A DNA stretch of 64,000 bases from Enterococcus pingfangensis (GTDB lineage Bacteria > Bacillota > Bacilli > Lactobacillales > Enterococcaceae), in NCBI RefSeq assembly GCF_005405205.1, contig NZ_BJDP01000001.1, forward strand, positions 248,001 through 312,000, written 5' to 3'. The notes under the pieces were generated by a model. The model did no database searches. It worked only from the letters and a program-made list of their open reading frames with translations, and had not been told where the DNA came from. Position numbers and translations under genes: made by a program. Every line of letters begins with the position of its first letter. The first letter of the stretch is position 1. This document shows positions 19,495 to 28,011 of this stretch, one piece after another.

Positions 19495-19529
19495 CGAACG
19501 CTTGTTTGATTTGTTCTAATAACTATGCT
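19495..19529 (+). promoter_or_regulatory. LexA box and promoter of lexA
   Basis: CGAACGCTTGTTTG (19495-19508) matches the Gram-positive LexA operator CGAACnnnnGTTCG at nine of the ten fixed positions. It overlaps the -35 TTGTTT (19502-19507), which is 16 bp from TATGCT (19524-19529). Binding would autoregulate lexA and could also reach the divergent ynzC promoter. Confidence 0.8.
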
Positions 19530-19562
19530 AAACTAAAAAAAACGAAAGAAGGTGCGGACACA

Positions 19563-20186
19563 TTGGCAAAAAGAACGGAAACAAAACAATTAGAAGTTTT
19601 GCATTTCATTCATGAACGTGTTGAAGGCAAAGGCTACCCTCCCACTGTTAGAGAAATTGGTGAAGCTGTAAATCTTTCATCTACTTCGACAGTCCACGGC
19701 CATTTATCCAGATTAGAAAAAAAAGGCTGGATTCAACGAGATCCGACAAAACCAAGAGCGATCGAATTAACCATCACTGGTTTAGAAAAAATTGGAGCAG
19801 CGCCGCAAGTTATTCCTATGCTGGGTGTCGTTACCGCAGGCGAACCGATCTTAGCAGTTGAAGAAGCCTCAGACTTCTTTCCTGTCCCCCCAGATTTATC
19901 GAGTGAGGAAGGCAGTTTGTTCATGTTGATGATTCGCGGGGAAAGTATGGTCAATGCCGGGATCTATGATGGCGATCACGTCATCGTCAGAAAACAAGCA
20001 ACCGCGACTAACGGCGAGATCGTTATCGCCATGACTGACGAGAACGAAGCGACTTGCAAACGATTCTATCGCGAAGCGGATCATATCCGTTTACAACCGG
20101 AAAATGATGAATTGTCTCCGCTGATCTTTGACAATGTTTCTATTCTAGGAAAAGTCGTTGGTCTGTATCGTAACCACATTTATTAA
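19563..20186 (+). CDS. lexA: SOS repressor LexA
   Basis: Represses DNA-damage genes and is inactivated by RecA-stimulated self-cleavage. The 207-residue product has the winged-helix DNA-binding domain (about 1-70, with YPPTVREIG and [17 protein letters not shown]), the Ala92-Gly93 cleavage site in VVTAGEPI, and the catalytic dyad Ser128 (GESMVNAGI) and Lys166. The start is TTG 19563, preceded by AAGGTG at eight bases; an earlier in-frame start at 19506 lies inside the promoter. A LexA box overlaps its promoter, so it is autoregulated. Confidence 0.96.
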   Translation: MAKRTETKQLEVLHFIHERVEGKGYPPTVREIGEAVNLSSTSTVHGHLSRLEKKGWIQRDPTKPRAIELTITGLEKIGAAPQVIPMLGVVTAGEPILAVEEASDFFPVPPDLSSEEGSLFMLMIRGESMVNAGIYDGDHVIVRKQATATNGEIVIAMTDENEATCKRFYREADHIRLQPENDELSPLIFDNVSILGKVVGLYRNHIY

Positions 20187-20214
20187 TCGGAATGAAATTC
20201 CGGTTATTTTTTTC
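20185..20214 (+). terminator. Terminator of lexA
   Basis: AATCGGAAT and ATTCCGGTT pair around GAA, followed by ATTTTTTT. The hairpin begins within the lexA stop codon. Confidence 0.8.
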
Positions 20215-20264
20215 TTTACAAAACGAACAAACATTCGTATAATAAATACACAAACATATGTTCG
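20215..20264 (+). promoter_or_regulatory. SOS promoter with two LexA boxes
   Basis: TTTACA (20215-20220) and TATAAT (20238-20243) are 17 bp apart. LexA box 1, CGAACAAACATTCG (20224-20237), fills 14 of the 17 spacer bases. Box 2 (20251-20264) reads CGAACATATGTTTG on the minus strand, one base from the perfect CGAACATATGTTCG. The box centres are 27 bp apart. LexA bound here should block the promoter tightly. Confidence 0.88.
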
Positions 20265-20288
20265 TATATTTATTAGGAGTGATTATTG

Positions 20289-20552
20289 ATGAAAGCAGTA
20301 AGAAGATTTGGTTTAGTTATCGCCGTATTGTTGTTAGGTCTATTGATTGGTAAGTTAGGTTCTTTAGCTACGATCGTCATTTTTTCTGGTCTGTTCCTAG
20401 TTTGGTTTATGTTGTGGGATGAACGGAAATACGCACAACATTATAGCGAACATCCGGTTGAAGAAGAAACTGAAGTTGAGCATTATTACAAAGAGCCCGC
20501 TGAAGATTTCTATTATGTGACTTATGATCAGCATTATCACAAGTCTGCTTAA
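20289..20552 (+). CDS. SOS-regulated small membrane protein, undescribed; candidate division inhibitor
   Basis: An 87-residue protein expected to be made after DNA damage, because its promoter holds two LexA boxes. The N-terminus is basic (MKAVRR). Residues 7-43 are almost wholly hydrophobic, broken only by GKLGS, so it has either one long helix or a helical hairpin. The C-terminal half (44-87) is acidic and rich in His and Tyr. There is no LysM domain, unlike YneA. ATG 20289 is chosen with AGGAG upstream, rather than the preceding TTG. Its place beside lexA is that of yneA in Bacillus and sosA in Staphylococcus, which encode SOS division inhibitors; sharing that role is inference. Confidence 0.85.
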   Translation: MKAVRRFGLVIAVLLLGLLIGKLGSLATIVIFSGLFLVWFMLWDERKYAQHYSEHPVEEETEVEHYYKEPAEDFYYVTYDQHYHKSA

Positions 20553-20592
20553 ATCGTCTCAATAAATCAAAGAATTACTTATTAAATAAACA

Positions 20593-20645
20593 AATGAACT
20601 CCCAAAGATTAGAGTAAAATCTAATGTCTGGGGGTTCATTTTTTT
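20593..20645 (+). terminator. Terminator of the SOS membrane protein gene
   Basis: AATGAACTCCC..AGATTAGA and TCTAAT.TCTGGGGGTTCATT form a long stem, followed by TTTTTTT. Confidence 0.85.
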
Positions 20646-20719
20646 ACACTCCGGATTGGTTCAAAGCCAAAAAGCAGTCTAAATAGAAGCTAGCGAACGA
20701 TTGTCGTCCCTTTCAAAAT

Positions 20720-20772
20720 AAAAAGCAGTCAACAGATCACTATTAACTAGTGATGTCTGTTGACTGCTTTTT
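20720..20772. terminator. Terminator of apt (bidirectional hairpin)
   Basis: AAAAGCAGTCAACAGA.CACTA and its complement form a stem of about 20 bp flanked by A and T runs on both strands. It lies downstream of apt on the minus strand. Confidence 0.85.
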
Positions 20773-20808
20773 ATTGATTCATTAAAAACTATTTTTCTTT
20801 TTGGTTTC

Positions 20809-21321
20809 TTAGTAATCCATCAATGTTAAGATATCATAACCTTGGATCTTATCTCGTCCGTGCAATTCTTCTAGTTCGATTAAGAAGGCACAGCCGACAA
20901 TGACTCCTCCAAGTTTTTCAACTAGTTCGATCGTTGCTTTGATCGTACCGCCAGTAGCTAGAAGATCATCTGTGATCAATACTCGCTGGCCAGGTTTGAT
21001 CGCATCGCTATGAAGCGTTAATGTATCTGTGCCGTATTCTTTTTCGTACTCAACTTCAATGACTTCACGAGGTAATTTTCCTGGTTTGCGGACTGGGGCA
21101 AAACCTACTCCCAACTCAAACGCTACTGGACAGCCGACGATAAAGCCGCGAGCTTCCGGTCCTACTACCATATCGATTTGTTTTTCTTTTGCGTAATTTA
21201 CGATTTGTTTAGTTGCTTCACGGTAAGCTTCGCCATCAGCCATCAGCGGTGAAATATCGCGAAAAACGATCCCTTCTTTTGGATAGTCGGGGATGCTGGC
21301 AATATAATCTTTCAAATTCAT
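20809..21321 (-). CDS. apt: Adenine phosphoribosyltransferase
   Basis: Salvages adenine to AMP using PRPP. The 170-residue product starts [20 protein letters not shown], and has [10 protein letters not shown] and the PRPP-binding motif [13 protein letters not shown] (about 116-128). ATG 21321 with GGAGG upstream is the best start; an in-frame extension to 21351 overlaps recJ. It follows recJ by about 14 bp, the common recJ-apt operon. Confidence 0.96.
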   Translation of the reverse strand: MNLKDYIASIPDYPKEGIVFRDISPLMADGEAYREATKQIVNYAKEKQIDMVVGPEARGFIVGCPVAFELGVGFAPVRKPGKLPREVIEVEYEKEYGTDTLTLHSDAIKPGQRVLITDDLLATGGTIKATIELVEKLGGVIVGCAFLIELEELHGRDKIQGYDILTLMDY

Positions 21322-21335
21322 TTCAGTTGTTCCTC

Positions 21336-23615
21336 CTAGCTTTTCAGCCAATTTCTAATAGTTTGAATATCGTTCATCACTAAAAACTCTTCGCTCTCGA
21401 TTCGAGCTATGCGTTTTTGATAAATCTCACTCTCTTCAAAAGACCGAGTTTGTGGTGCCTCGACCATTTGTAAAACACCGTCGTTTATTGTAACAAATTT
21501 CAGCTCAGAAAACACGTGAATCATGAAGACTAATCGTTTTTCTGGAATTCTTAAATAATTTGAAACAACTTTTAATTTAAATCGAATATCAACTTTTGGT
21601 TGTTTGCGGAAAAATTGATAAAGTTTTGCAAATTGTTCGCGGCTTGGCAAACCGTTGAGATACGCTTCATCTGGACTGTAAAGATAGAGATAGATCCGTT
21701 CAAAGGTGCCTTTTTTTAAAACTTCTTTCAACAGCTCTTTTTGATCCGGACAGTCAAGCACCGCTAATTGGTCATAATCAGACCAGCTGATTGTTTCATC
21801 ATACAATGTAACGGTCTGTTGCAATTCTTGGGTAAAAAATTTCTGACTTTTTTGTTGGAACGCCAGATAAAGGATCTGCCCGCTTTCGATTCTCTGATCC
21901 CAAGTATACTTTGCTCGGCGATCAATCACTTGCAGGCCATCGGAGACAAAATCAATCAAACGCAGCTGAACCTTTTTTTGTCCATTCCATTCATTAATTT
22001 CCAAATCTCCCACAAATTTTGTATCTGGCTGTTGAATCTCTTCATCATTCGCGCCAAAACCAAAACCGATTACGTCCAACTGAGCAGCTTCGTTTTTCAA
22101 TGAGAACTTGGCATGTTGCTGCTCGCTGCCGATTCGTTTGAAGGAACTGACAGCTCCTTCAATCAAAAAGTGCGGTGCGGGATTATCCGTTCCAAACGGC
22201 GCTAATTTATTTAATTCCTCGACAAACTTCAATTCGACGGCGGATAATTCTAATGATTCATCAATCAAAAGTGCCGCAGCTTTCGTCAGATCAACCTGTT
22301 CGGCAGAAATATAAGCATTCATTCGTTTTTGCAAAGCCGGGATATTGTCAGCCGGCATGGTTAAACCAACAGCCGCTGCATGTCCGCCAAAATGAGTAAA
22401 TTCAGAACGCATAGTCGTCAGCATACCAAATAAATCTAATGCTTCACTACTACGTCCAGAACCTTTGGCTATTCCATTTTCATCAATCGCTAACACAATC
22501 GCTGGATGGCCGGTTTGTTTTAAAATATTTCCAGCAACAATTCCTAAAACGCCTGGATTCCATCCTTTAGCTGCGATTAAATGAATGGAATCTGCTGGAT
22601 CAACGAATGCCGTTGCTTCAGCAGTCGTCGTTTGGACGATTTGTTTACGCTCATTATTGATTTGATCAAGTTTTTCTGCCAATTCATGAGCGCGTTCTTC
22701 GTCAAAAGTAGTCATCAATTCTACTGCCGGATTGGGATCGCCTAAACGACCGATCGCATTCAGCCGAGGCGCAATGCTGAAACCAATACTTGTTTCGTCG
22801 ATCTTTTGCAAAGTAACACTGCTGACTTTAAGCAATTCTAACAGTCCTAACCGTTGTGTCTGTTTAATAGCTTGCAAGCCTAGTTTGACAAGAGCACGAT
22901 TTTCCCCGGTCATTGACACAAGGTCAGCAACCGTCCCAATCGTCACTAGATCTAGCATCTCTAACGGTACTTCTTCCAACAGTGCTGTAGCCAATTTAAA
23001 AGCCACGCCAGCACCAGCGAGTTCGCCAAAAGGATATTGTCCATCTGGATGGCGCGGATGAACGATACAAAACGCATCCGGTAAAACAGGCGGCAGTTCA
23101 TGGTGATCCGTGACGATCACATCGACATTTTGGGAATTAGCAAAATCAATCGCTTCATTTCCAGCGACACCGTTGTCGACCGTGATAATCAGCTGGATTC
23201 CTTCGTTGATTTTTTCAGCAAAAAGTTCTTTGTTCGGACCATAACCGTGAATGAAACGATTAGGCAATACATAATGAACGTCTGCTCCGATCATCTGCAA
23301 AGTTTCTAACATAATGGATGTACTAGTAATGCCGTCTGCATCATAATCACCGTAGACTAAAATCGGTTGCCCTTCCATAACAGCCAGCTGGATTCGCTCC
23401 ACCGCTTTAGCCATATCATGCATCAAAAATGGATCATGCAAGTCATCAACGGTTGTTTTTAATAATTTAGAAAACGCTTCTATTGTATGTATGTTTCGAT
23501 TCCATAAAAGTTCAGCGAACGTTTCGCTGTATCCTTGGTTCATTATCTCTGTTTTAAACGCCAAATCAATTGGAGATACATCTTTAAATCGCCAATCGAA
23601 GCTTGATTTTTTCAC
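21336..23615 (-). CDS. recJ: Single-strand-specific exonuclease RecJ
   Basis: A 5'-3' ssDNA exonuclease of recombination and mismatch repair. The 759-residue product has DHH-family motifs ([13 protein letters not shown] at about 82-94, [10 protein letters not shown]), the DHHA1 motif [11 protein letters not shown] (about 397-407) and a C-terminal Firmicutes extension. The start is GTG 23615, preceded by GGGGAG; a TTG at 23630 would overlap that site. It is co-transcribed with apt. Confidence 0.94.
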   Translation of the reverse strand: MKKSSFDWRFKDVSPIDLAFKTEIMNQGYSETFAELLWNRNIHTIEAFSKLLKTTVDDLHDPFLMHDMAKAVERIQLAVMEGQPILVYGDYDADGITSTSIMLETLQMIGADVHYVLPNRFIHGYGPNKELFAEKINEGIQLIITVDNGVAGNEAIDFANSQNVDVIVTDHHELPPVLPDAFCIVHPRHPDGQYPFGELAGAGVAFKLATALLEEVPLEMLDLVTIGTVADLVSMTGENRALVKLGLQAIKQTQRLGLLELLKVSSVTLQKIDETSIGFSIAPRLNAIGRLGDPNPAVELMTTFDEERAHELAEKLDQINNERKQIVQTTTAEATAFVDPADSIHLIAAKGWNPGVLGIVAGNILKQTGHPAIVLAIDENGIAKGSGRSSEALDLFGMLTTMRSEFTHFGGHAAAVGLTMPADNIPALQKRMNAYISAEQVDLTKAAALLIDESLELSAVELKFVEELNKLAPFGTDNPAPHFLIEGAVSSFKRIGSEQQHAKFSLKNEAAQLDVIGFGFGANDEEIQQPDTKFVGDLEINEWNGQKKVQLRLIDFVSDGLQVIDRRAKYTWDQRIESGQILYLAFQQKSQKFFTQELQQTVTLYDETISWSDYDQLAVLDCPDQKELLKEVLKKGTFERIYLYLYSPDEAYLNGLPSREQFAKLYQFFRKQPKVDIRFKLKVVSNYLRIPEKRLVFMIHVFSELKFVTINDGVLQMVEAPQTRSFEESEIYQKRIARIESEEFLVMNDIQTIRNWLKS

Positions 23616-23669
23616 TGTATCACTCCCCAACCGTACTAGTATAGCAAAAAAGAATCAGACAAGAAAGAG

Positions 23670-23704
23670 AAGAAGACTTTAGTTTTTCAACTAAAGTCTT
23701 CTTG
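23670..23704 (-). terminator. Hairpin after the LapA-like gene
   Basis: AAGAAGACTTTAGTT and its exact complement form a 15-bp stem around a short A-rich loop. The following T stretch is interrupted (TCTTCTTTC-like), so termination may be partial. Confidence 0.6.
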
Positions 23705-23705
23705 A

Positions 23706-24134
23706 TTAATCATAATAATCGATTGGCTGATCGTCGCGCTTTTCAGCTTGTGCATTTTTATTTTCAGCTAAAGCTTGATCTTTTTCTTTTAGAAGACTTT
23801 CGTAGTTTGCCTTCAGCATTGCGATTTCGTTTTCTTGTTCGCGCTGAAAAGCCGCCTTTTCTTCTGCCAGTTTTTGTTCATTATTTGTTTCGTAACTTTG
23901 AATCGTCTCTTTTAGGTGTTTGATCTCTTTACGCTGTTGGAAAAGCGTCGCGCCTGAGGTTAGGAAAACGACCAGTGCTCCTATCAACGCTGAACCCACG
24001 ATAACTAAAACCAGCGACAGATAGATTTTCTTGATCAAAAAATTGACTGGGACTTCCTGATTATTGGAAAGCGCAAAGATGACGATCAATAAGACTAAAA
24101 TAAAGCCTAAAAAGACCTTCCATTGTTTTTTCAT
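23706..24134 (-). CDS. LapA/DUF1049 membrane-anchored coiled-coil protein
   Basis: A 142-residue protein with two N-terminal membrane helices (about 6-24 and 37-61) and a conserved SNNQEVPVNFLI between them, as in the LapA (DUF1049) family. A long charged coiled coil (about 66-130) follows, with a C-terminal DDQPIDYYD. LapA relatives act in lipopolysaccharide assembly in Gram-negatives; the Gram-positive role is unknown. It lies 9 bp after the SDR gene. Confidence 0.8.
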   Translation of the reverse strand: MKKQWKVFLGFILVLLIVIFALSNNQEVPVNFLIKKIYLSLVLVIVGSALIGALVVFLTSGATLFQQRKEIKHLKETIQSYETNNEQKLAEEKAAFQREQENEIAMLKANYESLLKEKDQALAENKNAQAEKRDDQPIDYYD

Positions 24135-24143
24135 TTTGCTTTC

Positions 24144-24932
24144 CTACTTTCTATTGAATAGTCCGCCAGCTAAAAAGTCTCCAATATGCGGGAACAATCC
24201 ATAAAAGCGGCTGGCACCTTCCATAATGATTGGTCGATTGATCTCACGAGTGGGTCTCCCCATTTTATTGACGATCGTTTTCGCTAATTTTTGCGGATCT
24301 AAAACGATTCCGCCTAAATTTTCCAGATAACTGCCGCTTGGATCGGCTTTGTCAAAGAATTCCGTAGCGATTGGTCCTGGATTGATCGTTGTTACATAGA
24401 CATTGGCTGGCCGCAATTCAAGCCGCAGCGCATTTGAAAAACCAAGGACTGCAAATTTTGTCGCAGAATAAACCGTCGATTTCGGCGTGGCCATTTTCCC
24501 AGCCATTGATGCTACGTTAAAGATATGCCCTTGTTGATTATCGACCATCGAGATCGCGATTTTTTGTGTGAAATACATCATCCCCAAAACGTTCACATCA
24601 AACATTTTCTTGGCGACTGCTAAATCAAACGAGACGAAATCATCAAACAAACCAAAACCGGCATTGTTTACTAAAACATCTACTTCACCGACTTCATCCG
24701 CGATTTTTTCAATCACTGATTCCACGCTATCTGGATCAGCAATGTCTAACTGGAAGGCAAAGGCTGCTTTACCGCTCAACTCGCTGCAGCGTTCTTTTAC
24801 TTGGCCGATCAGGTTGATTCGGCGAGCACAAGTTACCACGATTGCTCCGCGTTTAGCAGCTTCATAACAAATTTGTTCGCCTAAACCGGCAGAACTGCCA
24901 GTCACGACGACTACTTTATCTGTTAAATCCAT
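24144..24932 (-). CDS. Short-chain dehydrogenase/reductase (YqjQ-like)
   Basis: A 262-residue NAD(P)-dependent oxidoreductase with unknown substrate. The classical SDR pattern is complete: TGSSAGLGEQIC (TGxxxGxG, about 11-22), NNAGFG (about 88-93), the catalytic Ser in NVASMAGK, and YSATK (Tyr-x3-Lys, about 155-159), then NPGPI. A C-terminal extension of about 60 residues is typical of the YqjQ/DltE-like subgroup. It lies directly downstream of rnz, an association also seen in other Firmicutes. Confidence 0.88.
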   Translation of the reverse strand: MDLTDKVVVVTGSSAGLGEQICYEAAKRGAIVVTCARRINLIGQVKERCSELSGKAAFAFQLDIADPDSVESVIEKIADEVGEVDVLVNNAGFGLFDDFVSFDLAVAKKMFDVNVLGMMYFTQKIAISMVDNQQGHIFNVASMAGKMATPKSTVYSATKFAVLGFSNALRLELRPANVYVTTINPGPIATEFFDKADPSGSYLENLGGIVLDPQKLAKTIVNKMGRPTREINRPIIMEGASRFYGLFPHIGDFLAGGLFNRK

Positions 24933-24987
24933 TGAATCTCCCTCTTTCTATAAAACGTATCTTTTTTCAAAAAGTTATTTGCTCTTT

Positions 24988-25911
24988 TTATGAAAATGGA
25001 ATATCGATACTATCAAAATCTTTGGCAACTTGTGTATTCGGAAAGATTTCTTTGGCTTCTTCTTCCAATTCTTTCGCTTCTTTGGCTAAATACCTCGCTG
25101 AGATATGTGTCAGCATCAGTTTTTTCGCCTTCGCCTCTTTTGCGATCAACGCGGCTTGCTGCGTTGTAGTATGGAAATACGCCCGCGCAAGTTTTGCTTC
25201 GTTTTTATTAAAAGTACTTTCATGGACGATCACGTCGCTGTCTTTCGCAAATTGACTAGACTTGTTCATAAAGCGAGTATCTCCAAAGATCGTCACTACT
25301 CGACCTTTTTTACTGGTGCCTACAAAGTCTTTTCCGTCGATTACTCGTCCATCTGACAGCGTAACTTTTTGACCTTGTTTTATTTTCCCGTAGATTGGTC
25401 CGGCAGGTATGCCTAATACCGCTAGTTTGTCCACTTGCAGCATCCCTTCATGGTCTGCTTCACTTACTCGAAATCCATAACTGTCGACACCGTGATCCAA
25501 CAGCATGCACTCCACTGTAAACTGTTTATCTTTAAATATGACACCTTCACTTAATTCGATAAATTGCAGCGGATAAGCTAGATGTGTTTTAGTCACCTGT
25601 AATGACGTGCGCACATATTTTTCCAGTCCGGCAGGGCCATATATTTCAACTGGCTCTTCTCCCCCTTGGAAAGAACGGCTGCTCAATAAACCGGGCAAGC
25701 CGAAGATATGATCACCATGTAAATGAGAAATAAAAATTTTCTCGATTTTACGAGGTCTAATCGTTGTTCGTAAAATTTGCATCTGGGTTCCTTCACCGCA
25801 ATCAAACAGCCAAATTGCATTACGTTCATCTAACAATTTTAGTGCGAGACCACTGACGTTTCGATGCTTTGCCGGTACCCCTGCACCCGTTCCTAAAAAT
25901 TCTAATTCCAT
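24988..25911 (-). CDS. rnz: Ribonuclease Z
   Basis: The endonuclease that trims the 3' trailer of tRNA precursors. The 307-residue product has the metallo-beta-lactamase zinc site [13 protein letters not shown] (about 61-73), further His/Asp ligands in [17 protein letters not shown] and HESTF, and the HTTTQQAA exosite-side region near the C-terminus. AGGAG lies upstream of the ATG. It is the first gene of a likely rnz-SDR-lapA run. Confidence 0.96.
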   Translation of the reverse strand: MELEFLGTGAGVPAKHRNVSGLALKLLDERNAIWLFDCGEGTQMQILRTTIRPRKIEKIFISHLHGDHIFGLPGLLSSRSFQGGEEPVEIYGPAGLEKYVRTSLQVTKTHLAYPLQFIELSEGVIFKDKQFTVECMLLDHGVDSYGFRVSEADHEGMLQVDKLAVLGIPAGPIYGKIKQGQKVTLSDGRVIDGKDFVGTSKKGRVVTIFGDTRFMNKSSQFAKDSDVIVHESTFNKNEAKLARAYFHTTTQQAALIAKEAKAKKLMLTHISARYLAKEAKELEEEAKEIFPNTQVAKDFDSIDIPFS

Positions 25912-25988
25912 AATTCTCCTGACTTTCTATCAAATTAATTTTATTCTAGAAGAAAGTCTTGTTCAGTGCAATCTAAATAAAGAAATTT

Positions 25989-26531
25989 TTATTCCTCTTT
26001 TGAATTGTCTTTGTCTGTTTCTTGAGAGGATTTTGCGATTTCCTGAGTCTTCTTCACGTCAGCTTCTACTTCTTCATAGTCAAGACGAGTGATTTCTCCG
26101 CCTAATTCCATCATGATCAGCTGATTCAAAGGTCGATTGTCTTCTTCCTCAGCAATTAGCAATAATGCAGTGTCACCTTCGCCGATTTTATCAATCAAGA
26201 ATTCAAAAACACCGGTCGCATCCCGAACTTCCTTTGCATCTTGAGTTGCGCCGATCATTCCGCCGGTGAACCAACCTAATAAGATCCCGATTGGTCCTCC
26301 AAGGATCCCGACTAACATGCCGATCAACCCACCAGCTGAACTTTTATTGCTGCCAGTAAAATCTAAAAAATCTTCAATTTCAAATTTATGTTCCCCATCA
26401 TCTGAATGATGAACGATAGCCATTTGTTCACCCTTGAAAGCTTTGCTCAGATGCAAGCGTTTTGCCTTTGAAAATGCTTCATAGGCTTTTGACTCTACAT
26501 CAAAGTTCATGATTATCACACGTTTTTCCAT
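25989..26531 (-). CDS. DUF1269-like protein with glycine-rich hydrophobic segment
   Basis: A 180-residue protein with soluble N- and C-terminal parts flanking a hydrophobic Gly-rich stretch (SAGGLIGMLVGILGGPIG onward, about 66-95) with GxxxG repeats, as in DUF1269 proteins of unknown function. The acidic C-terminal tail ends in KDNSKEE. GGGAG lies before the ATG. A perfect 12-bp tandem repeat lies about 80-105 bp upstream of the coding start, just after the regulator gene, so this may be a regulated target. Confidence 0.75.
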   Translation of the reverse strand: MEKRVIIMNFDVESKAYEAFSKAKRLHLSKAFKGEQMAIVHHSDDGEHKFEIEDFLDFTGSNKSSAGGLIGMLVGILGGPIGILLGWFTGGMIGATQDAKEVRDATGVFEFLIDKIGEGDTALLLIAEEEDNRPLNQLIMMELGGEITRLDYEEVEADVKKTQEIAKSSQETDKDNSKEE

Positions 26532-26612
26532 TGAAATTCACTCCCTTTTTCTATTAACCTTAGTGTAGCAATAAATAGCCGTTTTTGAAAATAGAACGAG
26601 TTTGCTGCTTCG

Positions 26613-26636
26613 ATCGTCTAAATAATCGTCTAAATA
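26613..26636 (-). repeat. Perfect 12-bp tandem direct repeat upstream of the DUF1269-like gene
   Basis: Two adjacent copies of TATTTAGACGAT (minus strand) lie about 60 bp upstream of a probable -10 (TACACT) of the DUF1269-like gene. The roughly one-turn period fits tandem half-sites of OmpR/PhoB-family regulators, one of which is encoded just upstream. Binding is inference. Confidence 0.6.
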
Positions 26637-26640
26637 TACG

Positions 26641-26672
26641 ATAAAAACCGGGAATTAATTCCCGGTTTTTAT
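26641..26672. terminator. Terminator overlapping the end of the regulator gene
   Basis: AAAAACCGGGAATT and AATTCCCGGTTTTT form a perfect palindrome with T runs on both strands. The regulator stop codon lies in its centre. Confidence 0.85.
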
Positions 26673-27386
26673 TTCTTCCATAATTCGATCATCTACAACA
26701 TAGTGATCAAAGAATACTTTCGATAACTGATAACCCTCGCCCCAATTTGTGCGAATGACATCATATTCTACACCATCGATCTTCAGTTTGTTCCGCAAAT
26801 GTTTGATGATCGTAGATAAACGTGTCATATGACTGGCCGAATCACTGTCCCCCCAAATTTTTATTGCTAGATCATTTCGACTGATTGGTGCTTCTTTAGT
26901 TGAAATCAACGTACTCAACATCTCCCGTTCAGAACGAGTTAGATTCCATAATGGAATTGGACGTTTTTCCTGCACATTTTCTGCTTGCTGTGTCGTTCCA
27001 AAACTGATTGAATAGCTGGATTCTTTCAATGTTCGCTCAGCAAGTTTTTCCCGTAATCCACTAAGCGACTCCTCTTCAAGCAGCCATTCATCCACACCGC
27101 GTGCTTCCCACTCTGTTTTTTCTTCTTTTGAAGGCATTTGATCTGTTTGACGAAGAATAGTGAAATTTTCACCGACTTCTTCCAAAATAATTGTCAATTC
27201 TTGGTCAGAAATCGTTTCGCTAGCGATCAAAACATTGAAAAAGCTCATGACTTCCAATGGTACTTGCTTTGCCTGAAGCATCGTTAATAATTTTTCAGAA
27301 CTTAAAACTTCAATATTTAAACGTTGTAATTTTTCAACCAATGGTCGTTCAACTAAAATATTATGTGTCAAAATCAATACTTGCAT
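26655..27386 (-). CDS. Orphan OmpR-type regulator with degenerate receiver domain
   Basis: A 243-residue transcription factor. The C-terminal third (about 145-230) is an OmpR/PhoB winged helix (LTRSEREMLSTLI, IWGDSD, HLRNKLKIDG, VIRTNWGEGYQL). The N-terminal 110 residues follow receiver-domain spacing, but the acidic pocket is absent (VLILTHN in place of a DD pair) and the phospho-acceptor position reads FNVLIA instead of an Asp. No histidine kinase gene is adjacent. It probably senses something other than phosphorylation. ATG 27386 is preferred over the TTG just before it. An inverted repeat lies in its leader. Confidence 0.85.
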   Translation of the reverse strand: MQVLILTHNILVERPLVEKLQRLNIEVLSSEKLLTMLQAKQVPLEVMSFFNVLIASETISDQELTIILEEVGENFTILRQTDQMPSKEEKTEWEARGVDEWLLEEESLSGLREKLAERTLKESSYSISFGTTQQAENVQEKRPIPLWNLTRSEREMLSTLISTKEAPISRNDLAIKIWGDSDSASHMTRLSTIIKHLRNKLKIDGVEYDVIRTNWGEGYQLSKVFFDHYVVDDRIMEEIKTGN

Positions 27387-27389
27387 CAA

Positions 27390-27957
27390 ATTATTCCCCT
27401 TTTTATTATTAAGAATAAATTTCCAACGAGTATTCTTGGAAAGTTTTATTAATTAATAATATATTCATTTTTTAACATAATGTAAGTTTACACTGAGATT
27501 CCTTCTGGCGCTACCAAAAAGCTTATAATTCAGTAAGTCAAATTAGAAATATCGCTAAATTTATTGGGTTTAAAAAACTTTTTCTAACTAAAAGAACTCA
27601 ATTATCATTTTAAAAAAACATTTTCTCAATTATTTAGGTGGTTTTAGGACATATAACATATATAATCTTTCAGCAGTTTTTATTAACAAAATATATTTAT
27701 TCCCGCTACTTTGATTATTTTTCCGCTTATTGAAGGACTTTTAAGCTTGATTTTATTTATGTTGCTTTCTATCTTCTAAAATACGTTCGTGTCTCGAAAA
27801 ATAGGTAGTTAGCTAGTTACCATTGATTAGGCATAAAAAAACAGATGCTGCTAACAATAAAATAACACCGTTTCTCATTCATCTATTATCACTTAAGATT
27901 TTCCCTCAAAAAATTTCTATTAAAAAATTTAATAATTGAATAGACATTTTTAGTATA
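27390..27957. other. Long AT-rich intergenic region
   Basis: About 570 bp without a credible ORF or RNA gene. The part near the regulator holds a possible minus-strand promoter (TTACAT, 16 bp, TATATT) and the inverted repeat TTTCCAA-n9-TTGGAAA (27420-27442). I see nothing I can name in the remainder, which is unusually AT-rich and has scattered A/T runs; it may be decayed sequence. Confidence 0.5.
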
Positions 27958-27999
27958 AAAAAAGAAGCTATGACAAAAAATTTTGTCACAGCCTCATTA
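27958..27999 (-). terminator. Terminator of obgE
   Basis: On the minus strand GA.GCT.TGACAAAA and TTTTGTCA.AGC.TC pair, followed by TTTTTTT. Confidence 0.85.
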
Positions 28000-28011
28000 A
28001 ATCAATTATTT

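Noticed and set aside
20694-20706. CGAACGATTGTCG, resembling a LexA half-site
   Set aside because: The right half is displaced and poorly matched, and it lies between two terminators with no promoter or gene start nearby.
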